From assembly GCA_036489315.1 (NCBI GenBank), contig DASXFZ010000023.1:1-64000 (forward strand): a stretch of 64,000 nt of DNA, written 5' to 3'. Positions within the stretch are counted from its first letter, which is position 1; each line of letters starts with the position of its first letter. The notes under the pieces are model-generated. The model worked only from the letters and a program-made list of their open reading frames with translations. It had not been told where the DNA came from and did not search any database. A program made the position numbers and the translations under genes. Positions 54,171 through 62,938 of the stretch are shown here, one piece after another. Source of the DNA: Candidatus Cybelea sp. GTDB taxonomy: Bacteria; Vulcanimicrobiota; Vulcanimicrobiia; Vulcanimicrobiales; Vulcanimicrobiaceae.

Positions 54171-54791
54171 TTATGACGACTCGACGCGCTGCAGCGAGTC
54201 GTCGGGGTAGCGGTGGATGCGAAAGCGCTCCGCCTGCAAAATCGCCTCGAGGTCGCGTACGGCTTGCTCGGAACGATCCTGTTCGTTGACCACGATGTAG
54301 TCGAACTTGCGGATGAACTTCATCTCGCGAGTCGCAATTTCGAGCCGCCGGGCAATCTCCTCGTTCGTCTCGGTCCGCCGCGCAAGCAGACGCTCGCGAA
54401 GGTTCGAGAAACGGTCCGGAACGAGAAAGATCAGCACGGCATCCGGAAAAGCCGATTGCACGGCGAGCGCGCCGTTGACCTCGGGCTTCATGATGACGTC
54501 GTATCCCTCGGTCAAGCTCTGCTCGATGTAATCCCGCGGCGTCCCATAAAGGTTGCCGTTGTACTCGCGCGACTCCAGCAGGAGACCCGCGAGACGAAGC
54601 CGCTCGAACTCTTCTTGCGCAACGAAGAAGTAGTGCTCCCCGTTGAGCTCGTCGGCACGCGGTTCCCGGGTCGTCGCCGAGACCGAATACCTCAGCGTGG
54701 GCCGCCGCCGGCGCAGCGCCTCTACCAAGGTGTCTTTGCCGGCTCCAGACGGCCCCGACACCACGAACAGCAAACCCGGCCCCGTGATCAA
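54171..54791 (-). CDS. gmk: Guanylate kinase
   Basis: It phosphorylates GMP to GDP. The 206-aa protein has the P-loop GPSGAGKDTL, SVSATTREPRADELNGEHYFF, REYNGNLYGTPRDYIEQ and the lid and LIFLVPDRFSNLRERL regions. The residue after the P-loop lysine is Asp rather than the usual Ser/Thr, a feature also known from PhnN kinases. The GMP-binding motifs and the rpoZ neighbour still favour Gmk. Confidence 0.92.
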   Translation of the reverse strand: MITGPGLLFVVSGPSGAGKDTLVEALRRRRPTLRYSVSATTREPRADELNGEHYFFVAQEEFERLRLAGLLLESREYNGNLYGTPRDYIEQSLTEGYDVIMKPEVNGALAVQSAFPDAVLIFLVPDRFSNLRERLLARRTETNEEIARRLEIATREMKFIRKFDYIVVNEQDRSEQAVRDLEAILQAERFRIHRYPDDSLQRVESS

Positions 54792-54826
54792 CTGCTGGCC
54801 ACCTTCACGCTCGGCCCCTCCGTGAC

Positions 54827-57280
54827 CTATGCCGAGATGTCCAACAGAGCGAAGCCGCCCGCGCTGACGATGATGGCGATGCCATCGGAAATCGCCTGCT
54901 TGCTAAGCCGCCCAAGCTTCTCCCACTCGTTGGAAACGGTCGAAAAGAGGCGGACGTCGTAGGCATCGCCCTCGAGCGAGTCCAGCGAGGCGGACGTGAC
55001 CAGCGAACGGGTCGTTGAGTTGCCGACAAAGAGTATCGAGCCTTGCTCCCCGGTGAAGGCAACCAGCGTCGCCGAAGGCTCCGCGACCCGCGCCGAGTTG
55101 GAGATGTCCTTCGCGTACCTGGTCGTTTTGTAGCTCGAGTTGAGCTCTGAGGTCGTGAAGAGGTGGAGGCCGTCGGGCATCCGGCAGGCGATCCAGGCGA
55201 TGAAGCCGTCCCGAAAGGGGACGCTGACCGCGGCCAGCCAGCGCCACTCGTCGGCGAGCGACGGCTCGATGCGCGCCTCGGCGCCGATGATATGGAGACC
55301 GCCGGCGCCCTCGATCGCGGCCCAGAGATAGCGCGGCGCGTCCCAGGGCGAGAGCATCATCCCTTCGTTTGAGAGGATCTCGCCGTGCAGCCACTCGGCA
55401 AACTGGCCCGGCACGGTATTATTGCGCCGCGGATCGATCGAAAAGTGCCGGAAGGCGCTGGCGAGCGCCTCGGCCATCGAGCCCGGCTCGTACTTCGCCG
55501 CCGCGAAGGCAAACCAGTAGGTGACCGCTACCCAGACGCCGCCGAGCAAACCGAAGCCGTGGACCGGCCCGTACGAGAGCGCGTCGCGAGGGACCGTCCG
55601 GATCCCGGCGTCGGTCCAGAACGCGGCGTCGCGCAGCGCACCGATGATCCGCGCAGCGCGGTCCGGCGGCGCGACGCCGAAGAGCACCGGGAAGACCAAA
55701 TCGGCGGTCACCTCCGTCCGTTTGGTTCCGTCGACGTCGATCGCGAGCAGATAGAGCCCGTTCTCGGGATTGACGAGGTGGGTGTTGATCGCCGTCTGGA
55801 GCGCGTGGGCCTCGGCGAGATACTTCGCGCAGGCCGCGGACTCTCCGAGAACTCGAGCCATCTCCGCGACGGAGAGCAGCGCGGCGTAGCACTCGGAGTT
55901 GATCTCGGTCGACGCGCCGCTGATCCGGTAATTCTGGATGACGTTGCGCCAGCCGACGATGCCCCACTCCATCTCCTTGGTCGACGTACACCAGATCAGG
56001 CCGTCGTCGTTGCGTTGCGAAAGCATGTACTCCATCGCCGCCACCGCGTTGGGGTACCGCCGGCGGAGATATTCGTCGTTGCGGGTCGCGGCGTAGTGAT
56101 GCCAAAGGGCGATAACGATAAGCGGAGTGTCGTCGTTGACGTTGAGCCCGTAGTCGTCGCTTTCGTCGTTGCGCACGTCGTAGTACTCGACGATCTTCCC
56201 GCAGGGCTGCTGCAGCCGGAAATACGCGTCGAGGCACTCGCGGGCGAAGTGATGGTTGACGTAATCCGCTCCGAAGGCCATCCACGCCGTATCCCGCCCG
56301 ACGCTGTTGTTGCTGCGAGTCGGATCGTTCGTGAAGCACCAGCCGGTCGGGGCGTAGGTCTGGACCCGAAGCATGTTGGCCTTCGCCCAGAGAACGCCGT
56401 GGTTGACGTTCCGATTCGGCGTGCGCAAAACCGAGCGCTGCAGGTAACTCCAGTAGTAGTCCGTCGTTTGCTGTTTCGCTTGCGCTCCCGAAGGGCATCG
56501 GCGGCGCGCCGCGCGCAAGTCGTCGCGCGATTTGGTCGAAAGCACGCACAGGAACTCGATCCAGCGGCTGGCTCCGGGGGCGAGATCCACCGCGACCGCG
56601 AGCGCGCCGATCGGATCGTCCTGCGCCTGTACCTGGTTCGAGAGCGCGCCCGGCGAGAGCTGTGACCGCGCCTTTCCCGGATCGTCGTTGACCTCCCACC
56701 CGGCGATCTCACCCAGCGATGCAAAGAGCCGAAGCTGGTTTGGCGCCTCCTCGTTCCACGCGACGATTCCGCCGAGTTCGGCGTCGTACTCCGCGACGAG
56801 ATCGTGGCGTGTGTTTCCCCGCAGCTGCGCAAAGGCGTAGGCATCCAGACTCACCGGCTGGTTGGACGGGTTGTGCAGACGGACGCGAAAGTAGACCGCC
56901 GGCGGCGGGATGTCGTCACCCTGCCAGCGGTCGTTGTAGGCGAAGAGCTCGTCGTGAACGTGAATGCCGTTGTCGAGCGTATACACGTGATCTTGCCGCT
57001 CGGGATGAATGTGAAACTCGCCGGGAAGCGGAGTGAGACGGATGCGGCTGCGTCGATCCCAGTAGTGCACTTGGACGGCCCCGAAAAAATCGAGACCGGC
57101 ATCCGGAGTGAACACCCTCTGAATTGCGCCGGTCGGCTTGATGACCATGCAGCAGCGCGGCGCTCCGATCGTGCTTCCCTGCGCCATCTGGTCGTCGGGA
57201 AGAATGTAGGCGAAGCGCGGATCGTCGACGCCATGGTGGGTTTGGTCCGTCGATACGGGCGAGAGATCGAAGCGAGCCAC
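54827..57280 (-). CDS. Six-hairpin (alpha/alpha)6 glycoside hydrolase
   Basis: The 817-aa protein has an N-terminal beta-sandwich (about 1-290) and an (alpha/alpha)6 barrel from about 300 to 690, with GWCFTNDPTRSNNSVGRDTAWMAFG-type barrel-entry residues and TKEMEWGIVGWRN. The best guess is a glucosidase or amylo-alpha-1,6-glucosidase relative (GH15/GH63/GH94 clan). No signal peptide is visible. The GTG at 57280 is chosen at the beginning of similarity; an open frame continues upstream. It follows the lipoprotein gene by 8 nt. Confidence 0.72.
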   Translation of the reverse strand: MARFDLSPVSTDQTHHGVDDPRFAYILPDDQMAQGSTIGAPRCCMVIKPTGAIQRVFTPDAGLDFFGAVQVHYWDRRSRIRLTPLPGEFHIHPERQDHVYTLDNGIHVHDELFAYNDRWQGDDIPPPAVYFRVRLHNPSNQPVSLDAYAFAQLRGNTRHDLVAEYDAELGGIVAWNEEAPNQLRLFASLGEIAGWEVNDDPGKARSQLSPGALSNQVQAQDDPIGALAVAVDLAPGASRWIEFLCVLSTKSRDDLRAARRRCPSGAQAKQQTTDYYWSYLQRSVLRTPNRNVNHGVLWAKANMLRVQTYAPTGWCFTNDPTRSNNSVGRDTAWMAFGADYVNHHFARECLDAYFRLQQPCGKIVEYYDVRNDESDDYGLNVNDDTPLIVIALWHHYAATRNDEYLRRRYPNAVAAMEYMLSQRNDDGLIWCTSTKEMEWGIVGWRNVIQNYRISGASTEINSECYAALLSVAEMARVLGESAACAKYLAEAHALQTAINTHLVNPENGLYLLAIDVDGTKRTEVTADLVFPVLFGVAPPDRAARIIGALRDAAFWTDAGIRTVPRDALSYGPVHGFGLLGGVWVAVTYWFAFAAAKYEPGSMAEALASAFRHFSIDPRRNNTVPGQFAEWLHGEILSNEGMMLSPWDAPRYLWAAIEGAGGLHIIGAEARIEPSLADEWRWLAAVSVPFRDGFIAWIACRMPDGLHLFTTSELNSSYKTTRYAKDISNSARVAEPSATLVAFTGEQGSILFVGNSTTRSLVTSASLDSLEGDAYDVRLFSTVSNEWEKLGRLSKQAISDGIAIIVSAGGFALLDISA

Positions 57281-57288
57281 GTCGCGGC

Positions 57289-57711
57289 CTAACAGAGCGC
57301 CGATTGCATCGCGGCGGCGACGTTCGGGTCGGCCGGAACGCTCGCGGGGCGGGTGTAGGCGGCGCGCACCGCCTGCCCGTCGTGGACGGCGAAGCCCTCT
57401 TGCAGCACGCGCTCGCCGGGCAAGGTGAAGGTCGCGAGGCCGGCCGCCCCGGGGCAGGGCGCCAGTGGATTGCTGCTGCGCAGCCGCGCTCCGCGAGTCT
57501 TCAGCAATACGTCGATCGTCACTCGCGAGGAGAGATCCGAGAGTTGACCCGCAAACGTCTGCCTGCTGTACGCGTACTCTTGGCGTTGCGCGCCGCTGCC
57601 GGTCGACCAGAGATTCCTTGCTCCCGGCACCGGCGTCCAACCCTTGGGAGCCGGCGAGGCACTGCTGCACGCCGCCAGAACCAAAGCGGCAACGATGATT
57701 GGCGTCTTCAC
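57289..57711 (-). CDS. Small lipoprotein of unknown function
   Basis: The 140-aa protein has a lipobox (LAAC, Cys 15), GWTPVPGARNLWSTG and two further cysteines at the C-terminal half (Cys in APCPGA and the last residue), which could form a disulfide. No family recognised. It shares a short divergent region with rqcH and lies just upstream of the glycosidase on the same strand. Confidence 0.65.
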   Translation of the reverse strand: MKTPIIVAALVLAACSSASPAPKGWTPVPGARNLWSTGSGAQRQEYAYSRQTFAGQLSDLSSRVTIDVLLKTRGARLRSSNPLAPCPGAAGLATFTLPGERVLQEGFAVHDGQAVRAAYTRPASVPADPNVAAAMQSALC

Positions 57712-57726
57712 GAATGGGAAGGTTTG

Positions 57727-59226
57727 ATGCTAACCGATTGGGTCCTTATCGGGCGCCTCGCTCGCGAACTCGACGAGCGGCTGCGAGGCGGGCGAATCGA
57801 AGAGGCCGGGCTGCTCGACGACGGGCGCGTGGCGCTCGTCTTTCGCTCCCACCGCAGACTCCACGTGTTGGCGATCGATCTCTTCGCGTCGCCGCCGCTG
57901 CTGACGCTCGAGGAGGCCGAACTCGCAATCCTCGAAGAACCCGGCTTCGTCCGCGCGCTTTCGCGAGCGCTGCAAGGAATGGTCCTCCAAGGCATCTCCT
58001 CACGCCGCTTCGACCGGCTGTTGCGCTTGCGCTTCGCGACGCGCTCGCGCTTTGGGGTCGGCGAGGAGCTCGACCTCTACATCGAATTGGTCCCGCGTTT
58101 CGGCAATATCGTGCTGGTCAAGGGTGAGATCGTCGTCGCCGCGCGCAAAGAGTTCGCGCCGTCGGAGAACTCGCGCCGTGCCGTGCAGGTCGGCGCGCCG
58201 TACGCCGTGCCCCCGCTGCCGGCATCGCCGCGTACGCTCGCGCCGGCCGGCGACCGCGACGTCGAAACGGGCGAGCCGCTCTACGTTTACCGGCGCGATG
58301 CAAAGATCGTGGCCGCCTACCCGGTGCCGTTGGAGGCCGGCGAAGGCAGCACGGTAACCCGCGAAAACTCGCTGATCGATATCTTCGCGCAGCTTCGCCG
58401 CGAGCAGAGCGCGCGCGCGGAGAACGAACGCGGCCGGCGCCGGCGCGACGCGCTGCTCAAGCGGCTTGGCGAGCGCGACGAGCGGCTGCAGCGCGAGCTC
58501 GAGCGCTTGCGCGGCAAACGCGATGCCGCCGAACGCCGCGAGGAGATGCGTTCGCAAGGCGAAGAGATTTTTGCGACGCTGCATACGCGCACGCCGGCCG
58601 AACGAGAGCCGGCGAAGGAGCTCGCGACCGAGCTCTTCGCCGAATACCGCAAGCTAGGGAACAGCCTTCCGCACCTCGCGCAACGCCGGCGTGCGATCGA
58701 AGAATCCCGTGGAGCGATCGAGACGCTGCGCTGGGAAGCGGAGCGCACCGCGGCCGAAGATTTCGGCGACGTCGAGGCGGCGGTGGATCTCCTGCTGCGG
58801 CGCCGCGAGCCGCCGGGGCGACGCGCTGCGCGCAAGAAAAAACGCCAGGTTCTCGAGCTGCGCACCGCATCCGGCTCGCGTATCGCGATCGGACGCTCGC
58901 CCTCGGAGAACGCCGAGCTTACGTTCCGGGTCGCGCGGCCCAACGATCTGTGGTTTCACGCCAAAGGCGTGCCCGGCGCGCACGTCATCCTCTCCCGCGA
59001 CGACCGCACGAGCGTGCCCGAAAAAGATCTCGCGACGGCAGCTTCGCTGGCGGCCTTCTACTCCAAGGCCAAAGAGGCGAATGCCGCGCCCGTCGACTAC
59101 ACGCTGCGAAAGCACGTCCGAAAGCAGCGCGCCGCGCCTCCGGGCCTCGTCTGGTACACCAACGCCAAGACGATCGTCGCCCACCCGAACTCGTTGGAAG
59201 GCTTCAAAAAGGACACACCGCCGTAA
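57727..59226 (+). CDS. rqcH: Ribosome quality control factor RqcH (NFACT family)
   Basis: RqcH binds stalled 50S-peptidyl-tRNA complexes and directs C-terminal alanine tailing. The 499-aa protein has NFACT-N (about 1-180), a coiled coil (about 215-330, rich in E/R) and NFACT-R (about 365-499, with NDLWFHAKGVPGAHVIL and SKAKEANAAPVDYTLRKHVRK). D96-R97 in RRFDRLL match the Asp-Arg pair needed for tailing in B. subtilis RqcH. It is shorter than the usual 570 aa. ATG at 57727 is chosen; the frame is open upstream. Confidence 0.9.
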   Translation: MLTDWVLIGRLARELDERLRGGRIEEAGLLDDGRVALVFRSHRRLHVLAIDLFASPPLLTLEEAELAILEEPGFVRALSRALQGMVLQGISSRRFDRLLRLRFATRSRFGVGEELDLYIELVPRFGNIVLVKGEIVVAARKEFAPSENSRRAVQVGAPYAVPPLPASPRTLAPAGDRDVETGEPLYVYRRDAKIVAAYPVPLEAGEGSTVTRENSLIDIFAQLRREQSARAENERGRRRRDALLKRLGERDERLQRELERLRGKRDAAERREEMRSQGEEIFATLHTRTPAEREPAKELATELFAEYRKLGNSLPHLAQRRRAIEESRGAIETLRWEAERTAAEDFGDVEAAVDLLLRRREPPGRRAARKKKRQVLELRTASGSRIAIGRSPSENAELTFRVARPNDLWFHAKGVPGAHVILSRDDRTSVPEKDLATAASLAAFYSKAKEANAAPVDYTLRKHVRKQRAAPPGLVWYTNAKTIVAHPNSLEGFKKDTPP

Positions 59227-59270
59227 CGCGCAACACCATCGATTCGCACCGCGGATCCGAGGAGGTTTAC

Positions 59271-59387
59271 GTGAAAAATCCATTGGACTCGATCTGGGGC
59301 ACCGTCATCAGCGGCTTCGTTCTGACCGCGATTCTCTGGGCGATCGCCAGAGCAATCGTCTCGCACTCGATGGGAGCCGGTGCATGA
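59271..59387 (+). CDS. One-helix membrane peptide upstream of the PuuD-like gene
   Basis: The 38-aa ORF starts GTG, with GAGGAGG 6 nt upstream. It encodes KNPLDSIWGTVISGF followed by a continuous hydrophobic helix and a short polar tail. Its stop overlaps the next ATG (ATGA). The strong ribosome binding site and coupling argue it is real and may be an accessory subunit of the membrane protein. Confidence 0.6.
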   Translation: MKNPLDSIWGTVISGFVLTAILWAIARAIVSHSMGAGA

Positions 59388-59902
59388 CCGCGCACACCGA
59401 CTGGATCTTTCGCTGGTTCCATATCCTGGCCGGCATCATGTGGATCGGCCTGCTCTACTTCTTCAATTTCGTCAACGCCGAGGCGATGAAGGAAGCCGCC
59501 GCGGCCGGCGAGGCCGGCCCGATCTCCAAGTACGTCATGCCGCGGGCGCTCTTCTTCTTTCGCTGGGGCGCCGTCGTTACGTGGATCTTCGGCGCCGCGC
59601 TTTTAGGCAGTTATGAGGCGCCCAGCGGCAATGGTTTCGTCGCCGCGTTTACCCTGCAAGGGCCAATGGCGCCGATCGGTCTGGGAGCCTGGCTGGGCAC
59701 GATCATGCTGCTCAACGTTTGGGGCGTCATCTGGAGAAATCAGAAGAAAGTCCTAGGCCTGGTTTCTGCGACCGACGCGGAAAAGGCCAAGGCGCGGCGA
59801 GTGGCATTCCTTGGCTCTCGCGTCAATACGCTGCTCTCGATTCCGATGATCTTCTTCATGGCAACTGGGCCGACGTCGATGTCGCAATGGATCTACCACT
59901 AA
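59384..59902 (+). CDS. PuuD-like (urate oxidase N-terminal family) membrane protein
   Basis: The 172-aa protein has four or five membrane helices. It starts TDWIFRWFHILAGIMWIGLLYFFNFVNA, typical of the membrane domain of PuuD urate hydroxylases, where His residues may hold haem. The usual C-terminal cytochrome c domain is absent, so it covers only the membrane part. Urate as substrate is doubtful; no purine-degradation genes are nearby. It converges on the oxidoreductase gene with a 4-bp overlap. Confidence 0.75.
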   Translation: MTAHTDWIFRWFHILAGIMWIGLLYFFNFVNAEAMKEAAAAGEAGPISKYVMPRALFFFRWGAVVTWIFGAALLGSYEAPSGNGFVAAFTLQGPMAPIGLGAWLGTIMLLNVWGVIWRNQKKVLGLVSATDAEKAKARRVAFLGSRVNTLLSIPMIFFMATGPTSMSQWIYH

Positions 59903-60882
59903 TTCGGCGTTAGAACGAGCTTCCCGATGTGCGCGCTGCTCTCCATGCGCGCGTGAGCCTCGGCCGCGCGCGCGAACGGAAAGACTGCGTCGACGACCGG
60001 CACGATCGGATCGCGCCGGGGAAGGAGCGGCCAGATATGGCGCTCCAGTTCGCGGGCGATCGCGGCCTTCTGCTCGGCCGTACGCGGACGCAGGCTCGAA
60101 CCCATGATCGTCGCGCGCTTGGCAAGCAGCCGGTGGAGATCGATCTCGACGCCGCGTCCGCGTTGCGTCGCGATGCAGACGACGCGGCCGTCGGGCGATA
60201 GGCACTCGATGTCGCGCGCGACGTAGTCGCCGCCGACGATATCGAAGACGACGTCGACGCCGGCGCCGGAGGTCAGGCGCGCGATCTCGGCGACGAAATC
60301 GCTCGTTCGGTAATCGATTGCGGCCTTCGCTCCGAGCCGCAGGCAGGCTTCGACCTTCTCCGCACCGCCCGCGGTGGCGTAGGGCGTCGCGCCGAATGCG
60401 AGCGCGAACATAATGGCGGTCGAGCCGATTCCGCTCGTTCCGCCGTGCACGAGAACCGACTCGCCGCGTTTGAGCCGGCCTCGGGTGAAGAGGTTGTCGT
60501 AGACGGTAAACGCGTTCTCGGGCAGCGTCGCCGCTTCGACGGCGCTCCAGCCCTGTGGAATGGGCAGAACTTGTCCCTGCGCCACGGCGACGAACTCGGC
60601 GTAGCCGCCGCCGTTGGTCAGCGCGCAGACGCGGTCGCCCGCTTTCCAACGCGAAACGCTCGTACCGACCGAAGCGACGGCGCCCGCCACCTCCAGGCCG
60701 AGAATCGGCGAAGCGTCGCGCGGCGGCGGATAGTTTCCTTGGCGCTGCATCACGTCGGCGCGCGAGATGCCCGCGGCCTGAACCTCGATCAGCACCTCTC
60801 CGGGAGCCGGCTCTGGCGGCGGCCTCTCTGCGACGTGCAGAACCTCCGGCGAGCCGTAACGTTCAAACGTTACGTATCGCAT
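59899..60882 (-). CDS. NAD(P)H quinone oxidoreductase, zinc-free MDR family (PIG3/Qor-like)
   Basis: The 327-aa protein has a GroES-like half (VQAAGISRADVMQRQGNYPPP, LGLEVAGAV) and a Rossmann half with VLVHGGTSGIGSTAIMFA. It lacks the zinc-binding residues of alcohol dehydrogenases. This pattern matches PIG3/QOR quinone reductases that use NADPH. Its 5' end overlaps queA by 13 nt, making it the last gene of the ruvB-spoIID-queA run. Confidence 0.88.
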   Translation of the reverse strand: MRYVTFERYGSPEVLHVAERPPPEPAPGEVLIEVQAAGISRADVMQRQGNYPPPRDASPILGLEVAGAVASVGTSVSRWKAGDRVCALTNGGGYAEFVAVAQGQVLPIPQGWSAVEAATLPENAFTVYDNLFTRGRLKRGESVLVHGGTSGIGSTAIMFALAFGATPYATAGGAEKVEACLRLGAKAAIDYRTSDFVAEIARLTSGAGVDVVFDIVGGDYVARDIECLSPDGRVVCIATQRGRGVEIDLHRLLAKRATIMGSSLRPRTAEQKAAIARELERHIWPLLPRRDPIVPVVDAVFPFARAAEAHARMESSAHIGKLVLTPN

Positions 60883-61946
60883 CGTTGCCTCGCAACGAGC
60901 ATCGCATCGCCGAACGAGTAGAAACGGTAGCGATCCTCGACCGCCTGCGCATAGGCTCGCAAGACGTTGGCGCGGCCGGCGAACGCGCTGACCAGCATCA
61001 AAAGCGTGGAGCGCGGCAAGTGGAAGTTCGTGATCATCGCGTCGACGACGCGGAAGTCGAAGCCGGGGCGAATGAAGAGTTCGGTCGCGTGCTCACCGGG
61101 CGTTAGATGCCCGAAGGAGGCGGCGTTCCCTTCGAGCGCGCGGACGACGGTCGTTCCGACGGCGACGACGCGCCGCGCCGCGCGCTGCGCGCGGACGATC
61201 GCTTCTGCTGCCTCCGTACCGAGCGTGTAGGCCTCGGCGTGCATCGCGTGATCGTCGATTCGCTCCGCCGTCACTGGACGGAACGTGCCCAGCCCGACGT
61301 TGAGCGTCACGCGCACGACCTCGATCCCGCGCGAAGCGAGCGAAACCAGGAGCTCCGGCGTAAAATGCAGCGAAGCCGTCGGTGCCGCGACGCTTCCCGG
61401 AACGCGCGCGAAGACGCTTTGATAGCGCCCCTGCGCTTGCGCGGAGCGCCCGCGAATATACGGCGGCAGCGGCATCTCGCCCGCATCGGCCAAAAACTGC
61501 TCGAACGGCACTCGCAGGTCGAATTCGATCTCGCGTAGCCCCTCCGCGAGCTCGCCGGTAACGAGGGCTTCGCCGAACTTTTCGAAGAGAATTCGCGTCC
61601 CCGCGCGCAGGCGGCGGGCCGGTTTGGTCAAGGCGATCCAGCGCCGCGCATTACGGTCGTACGCGAGCGATCGCGCCGGATGGAGCAGCAGCAGTTCGAT
61701 ACGGGCGCTTCCGCCGGCAGAACGTCCGAAGATGCGCGCGGGAATCACGCGCGTCTCGTTGAGGACTAGGAGGTCGCCCTCGCGCAGGAGCTTCGGCAGT
61801 TCGTGAAACGCGCGATGGTCGAGGTGTGAACCGTCCAGGACCAGCAGCCGGCTGGCGTCGCGGACCGGTGCGGGTGACTGCGCGATGAGTTCCTGCGGCA
61901 GCGTGTAGTCGTAGGCGGCTGCCAGGCTCTCATCGATTGAGATAAT
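60870..61946 (-). CDS. queA: S-adenosylmethionine:tRNA ribosyltransferase-isomerase QueA, start uncertain (ATT/ATC)
   Basis: QueA adds the epoxycyclopentane ring to preQ1 in tRNA. The 358-aa protein has DYTLPQELIAQSPAPVRDASRLLVLD, LLVLNETRVIPAR, LPLPPYIRGR, TASLHFTPELL, NVGLGTFRPV, THxAxxHAEAY-like HAMHAEAYTL and MITNFHLPRSTLLMLVSAF. No ATG/GTG/TTG lies where the family begins. ATT 61946, ATC 61943 and ATC 61937 stand at the right place, overlapping the spoIID stop. A GTG at 62021 would add 25 unlike residues. Confidence 0.9.
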   Translation of the reverse strand: MISIDESLAAAYDYTLPQELIAQSPAPVRDASRLLVLDGSHLDHRAFHELPKLLREGDLLVLNETRVIPARIFGRSAGGSARIELLLLHPARSLAYDRNARRWIALTKPARRLRAGTRILFEKFGEALVTGELAEGLREIEFDLRVPFEQFLADAGEMPLPPYIRGRSAQAQGRYQSVFARVPGSVAAPTASLHFTPELLVSLASRGIEVVRVTLNVGLGTFRPVTAERIDDHAMHAEAYTLGTEAAEAIVRAQRAARRVVAVGTTVVRALEGNAASFGHLTPGEHATELFIRPGFDFRVVDAMITNFHLPRSTLLMLVSAFAGRANVLRAYAQAVEDRYRFYSFGDAMLVARQRCDT

Positions 61947-62937
61947 CGACTTTCGTTTGCGGGAAGTACTGCGCGAGGATCTCTTCGGCGCCCCGGTTCT
62001 GCAGCGCCATTCCGCGCGCACCCCACTGACAGAGGCCGACGCCGTGCCCCAACCCGCCGCCATCGACCGCGACGCCGCCTGCCACCCGCGGCTGCAGATC
62101 GAGGACGAGCAGGCTGCGCAGCGTCCGCGGGCCGACCGCCATCCGGAACGCGCTGCCTCGTACCGTAAGACTGCCGTGCTGGCCGAGCAGCGTGAAGCTC
62201 CGCGCGCGACCGCTGCCGTCGCGCGCCGCGATCGCGATGCTCGTAAGATTCCCGAACGGCGCCAATTGCGGCGCGTAGCGCGCAGCGATCGCGTCGAGCG
62301 CCAGCGTTGCGTTCCAACGATAGTTCGGCGAGTCGGTGCACCACGTGCAGACGACGCCCTGCAGGTAGGGAATCGGCGTCGTATTCCAGGCCTCAGCAGA
62401 AGCCTCGGTATGTCCGCCGCAACATGAGGAGTACGCGATCTGCGCGAAAGTACCGTTGAAGGTCAGCACCCGTCCCGCCGTCGCGTCGACGGCTGCGGTG
62501 GCATCTGCAGACTCACCCGCAACGCCGTGATAGACCTGGTTGAGCTCAGAGGGAACCAGATCGTACGCGCGGCGCGGATCGCTGCGCTGCAGGACGTACG
62601 TGCGCGAGCAGATCGCCTGCGCTTGCAGCGCCGGCGCCGGCCAGCGCGCCGCCATCTCGCTCGGAACGACGCTGTAGAGATACTCCTCGATATCGACCAG
62701 GTTTACGACCCGTCCCTCGCTGTCGCGCGTAAAGCTGCCGCGGTAGAAGCGGCCATTGTAGGAAAACGTTCCGCCGGACGACGCGGAGGCGTCGCCGGAT
62801 CCGAGCAGGACGCGCAGCGCGGGCCGCGTGGAACTGCTCGCGGGATCGGCGTCGCTCTGCGCCTGCGCTCGTCCCGTTAGCATCGGCGCAGCCGCGAGCA
62901 TCAGAAACGCCCCGCGCTTGATGTTCGTCAGCGCCAT
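61930..62937 (-). CDS. Secreted SpoIID/LytB domain protein
   Basis: The 335-aa protein has a signal peptide (to RAQA, about residue 26) and a SpoIID domain with YRGSFT, LVDIEEYLYSVVPSEMAARWPAPALQAQAICSRTYVL, CGGHTEASAEAWN and the C-terminal GHGVGLCQWGARGMA. SpoIID is a lytic transglycosylase acting on peptidoglycan during engulfment. No sporulation genes are here, so a vegetative wall role is inferred. It is 1 nt downstream of ruvB. Confidence 0.88.
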   Translation of the reverse strand: MALTNIKRGAFLMLAAAPMLTGRAQAQSDADPASSSTRPALRVLLGSGDASASSGGTFSYNGRFYRGSFTRDSEGRVVNLVDIEEYLYSVVPSEMAARWPAPALQAQAICSRTYVLQRSDPRRAYDLVPSELNQVYHGVAGESADATAAVDATAGRVLTFNGTFAQIAYSSCCGGHTEASAEAWNTTPIPYLQGVVCTWCTDSPNYRWNATLALDAIAARYAPQLAPFGNLTSIAIAARDGSGRARSFTLLGQHGSLTVRGSAFRMAVGPRTLRSLLVLDLQPRVAGGVAVDGGGLGHGVGLCQWGARGMALQNRGAEEILAQYFPQTKVDYLNR

Positions 62938-62938
62938 C

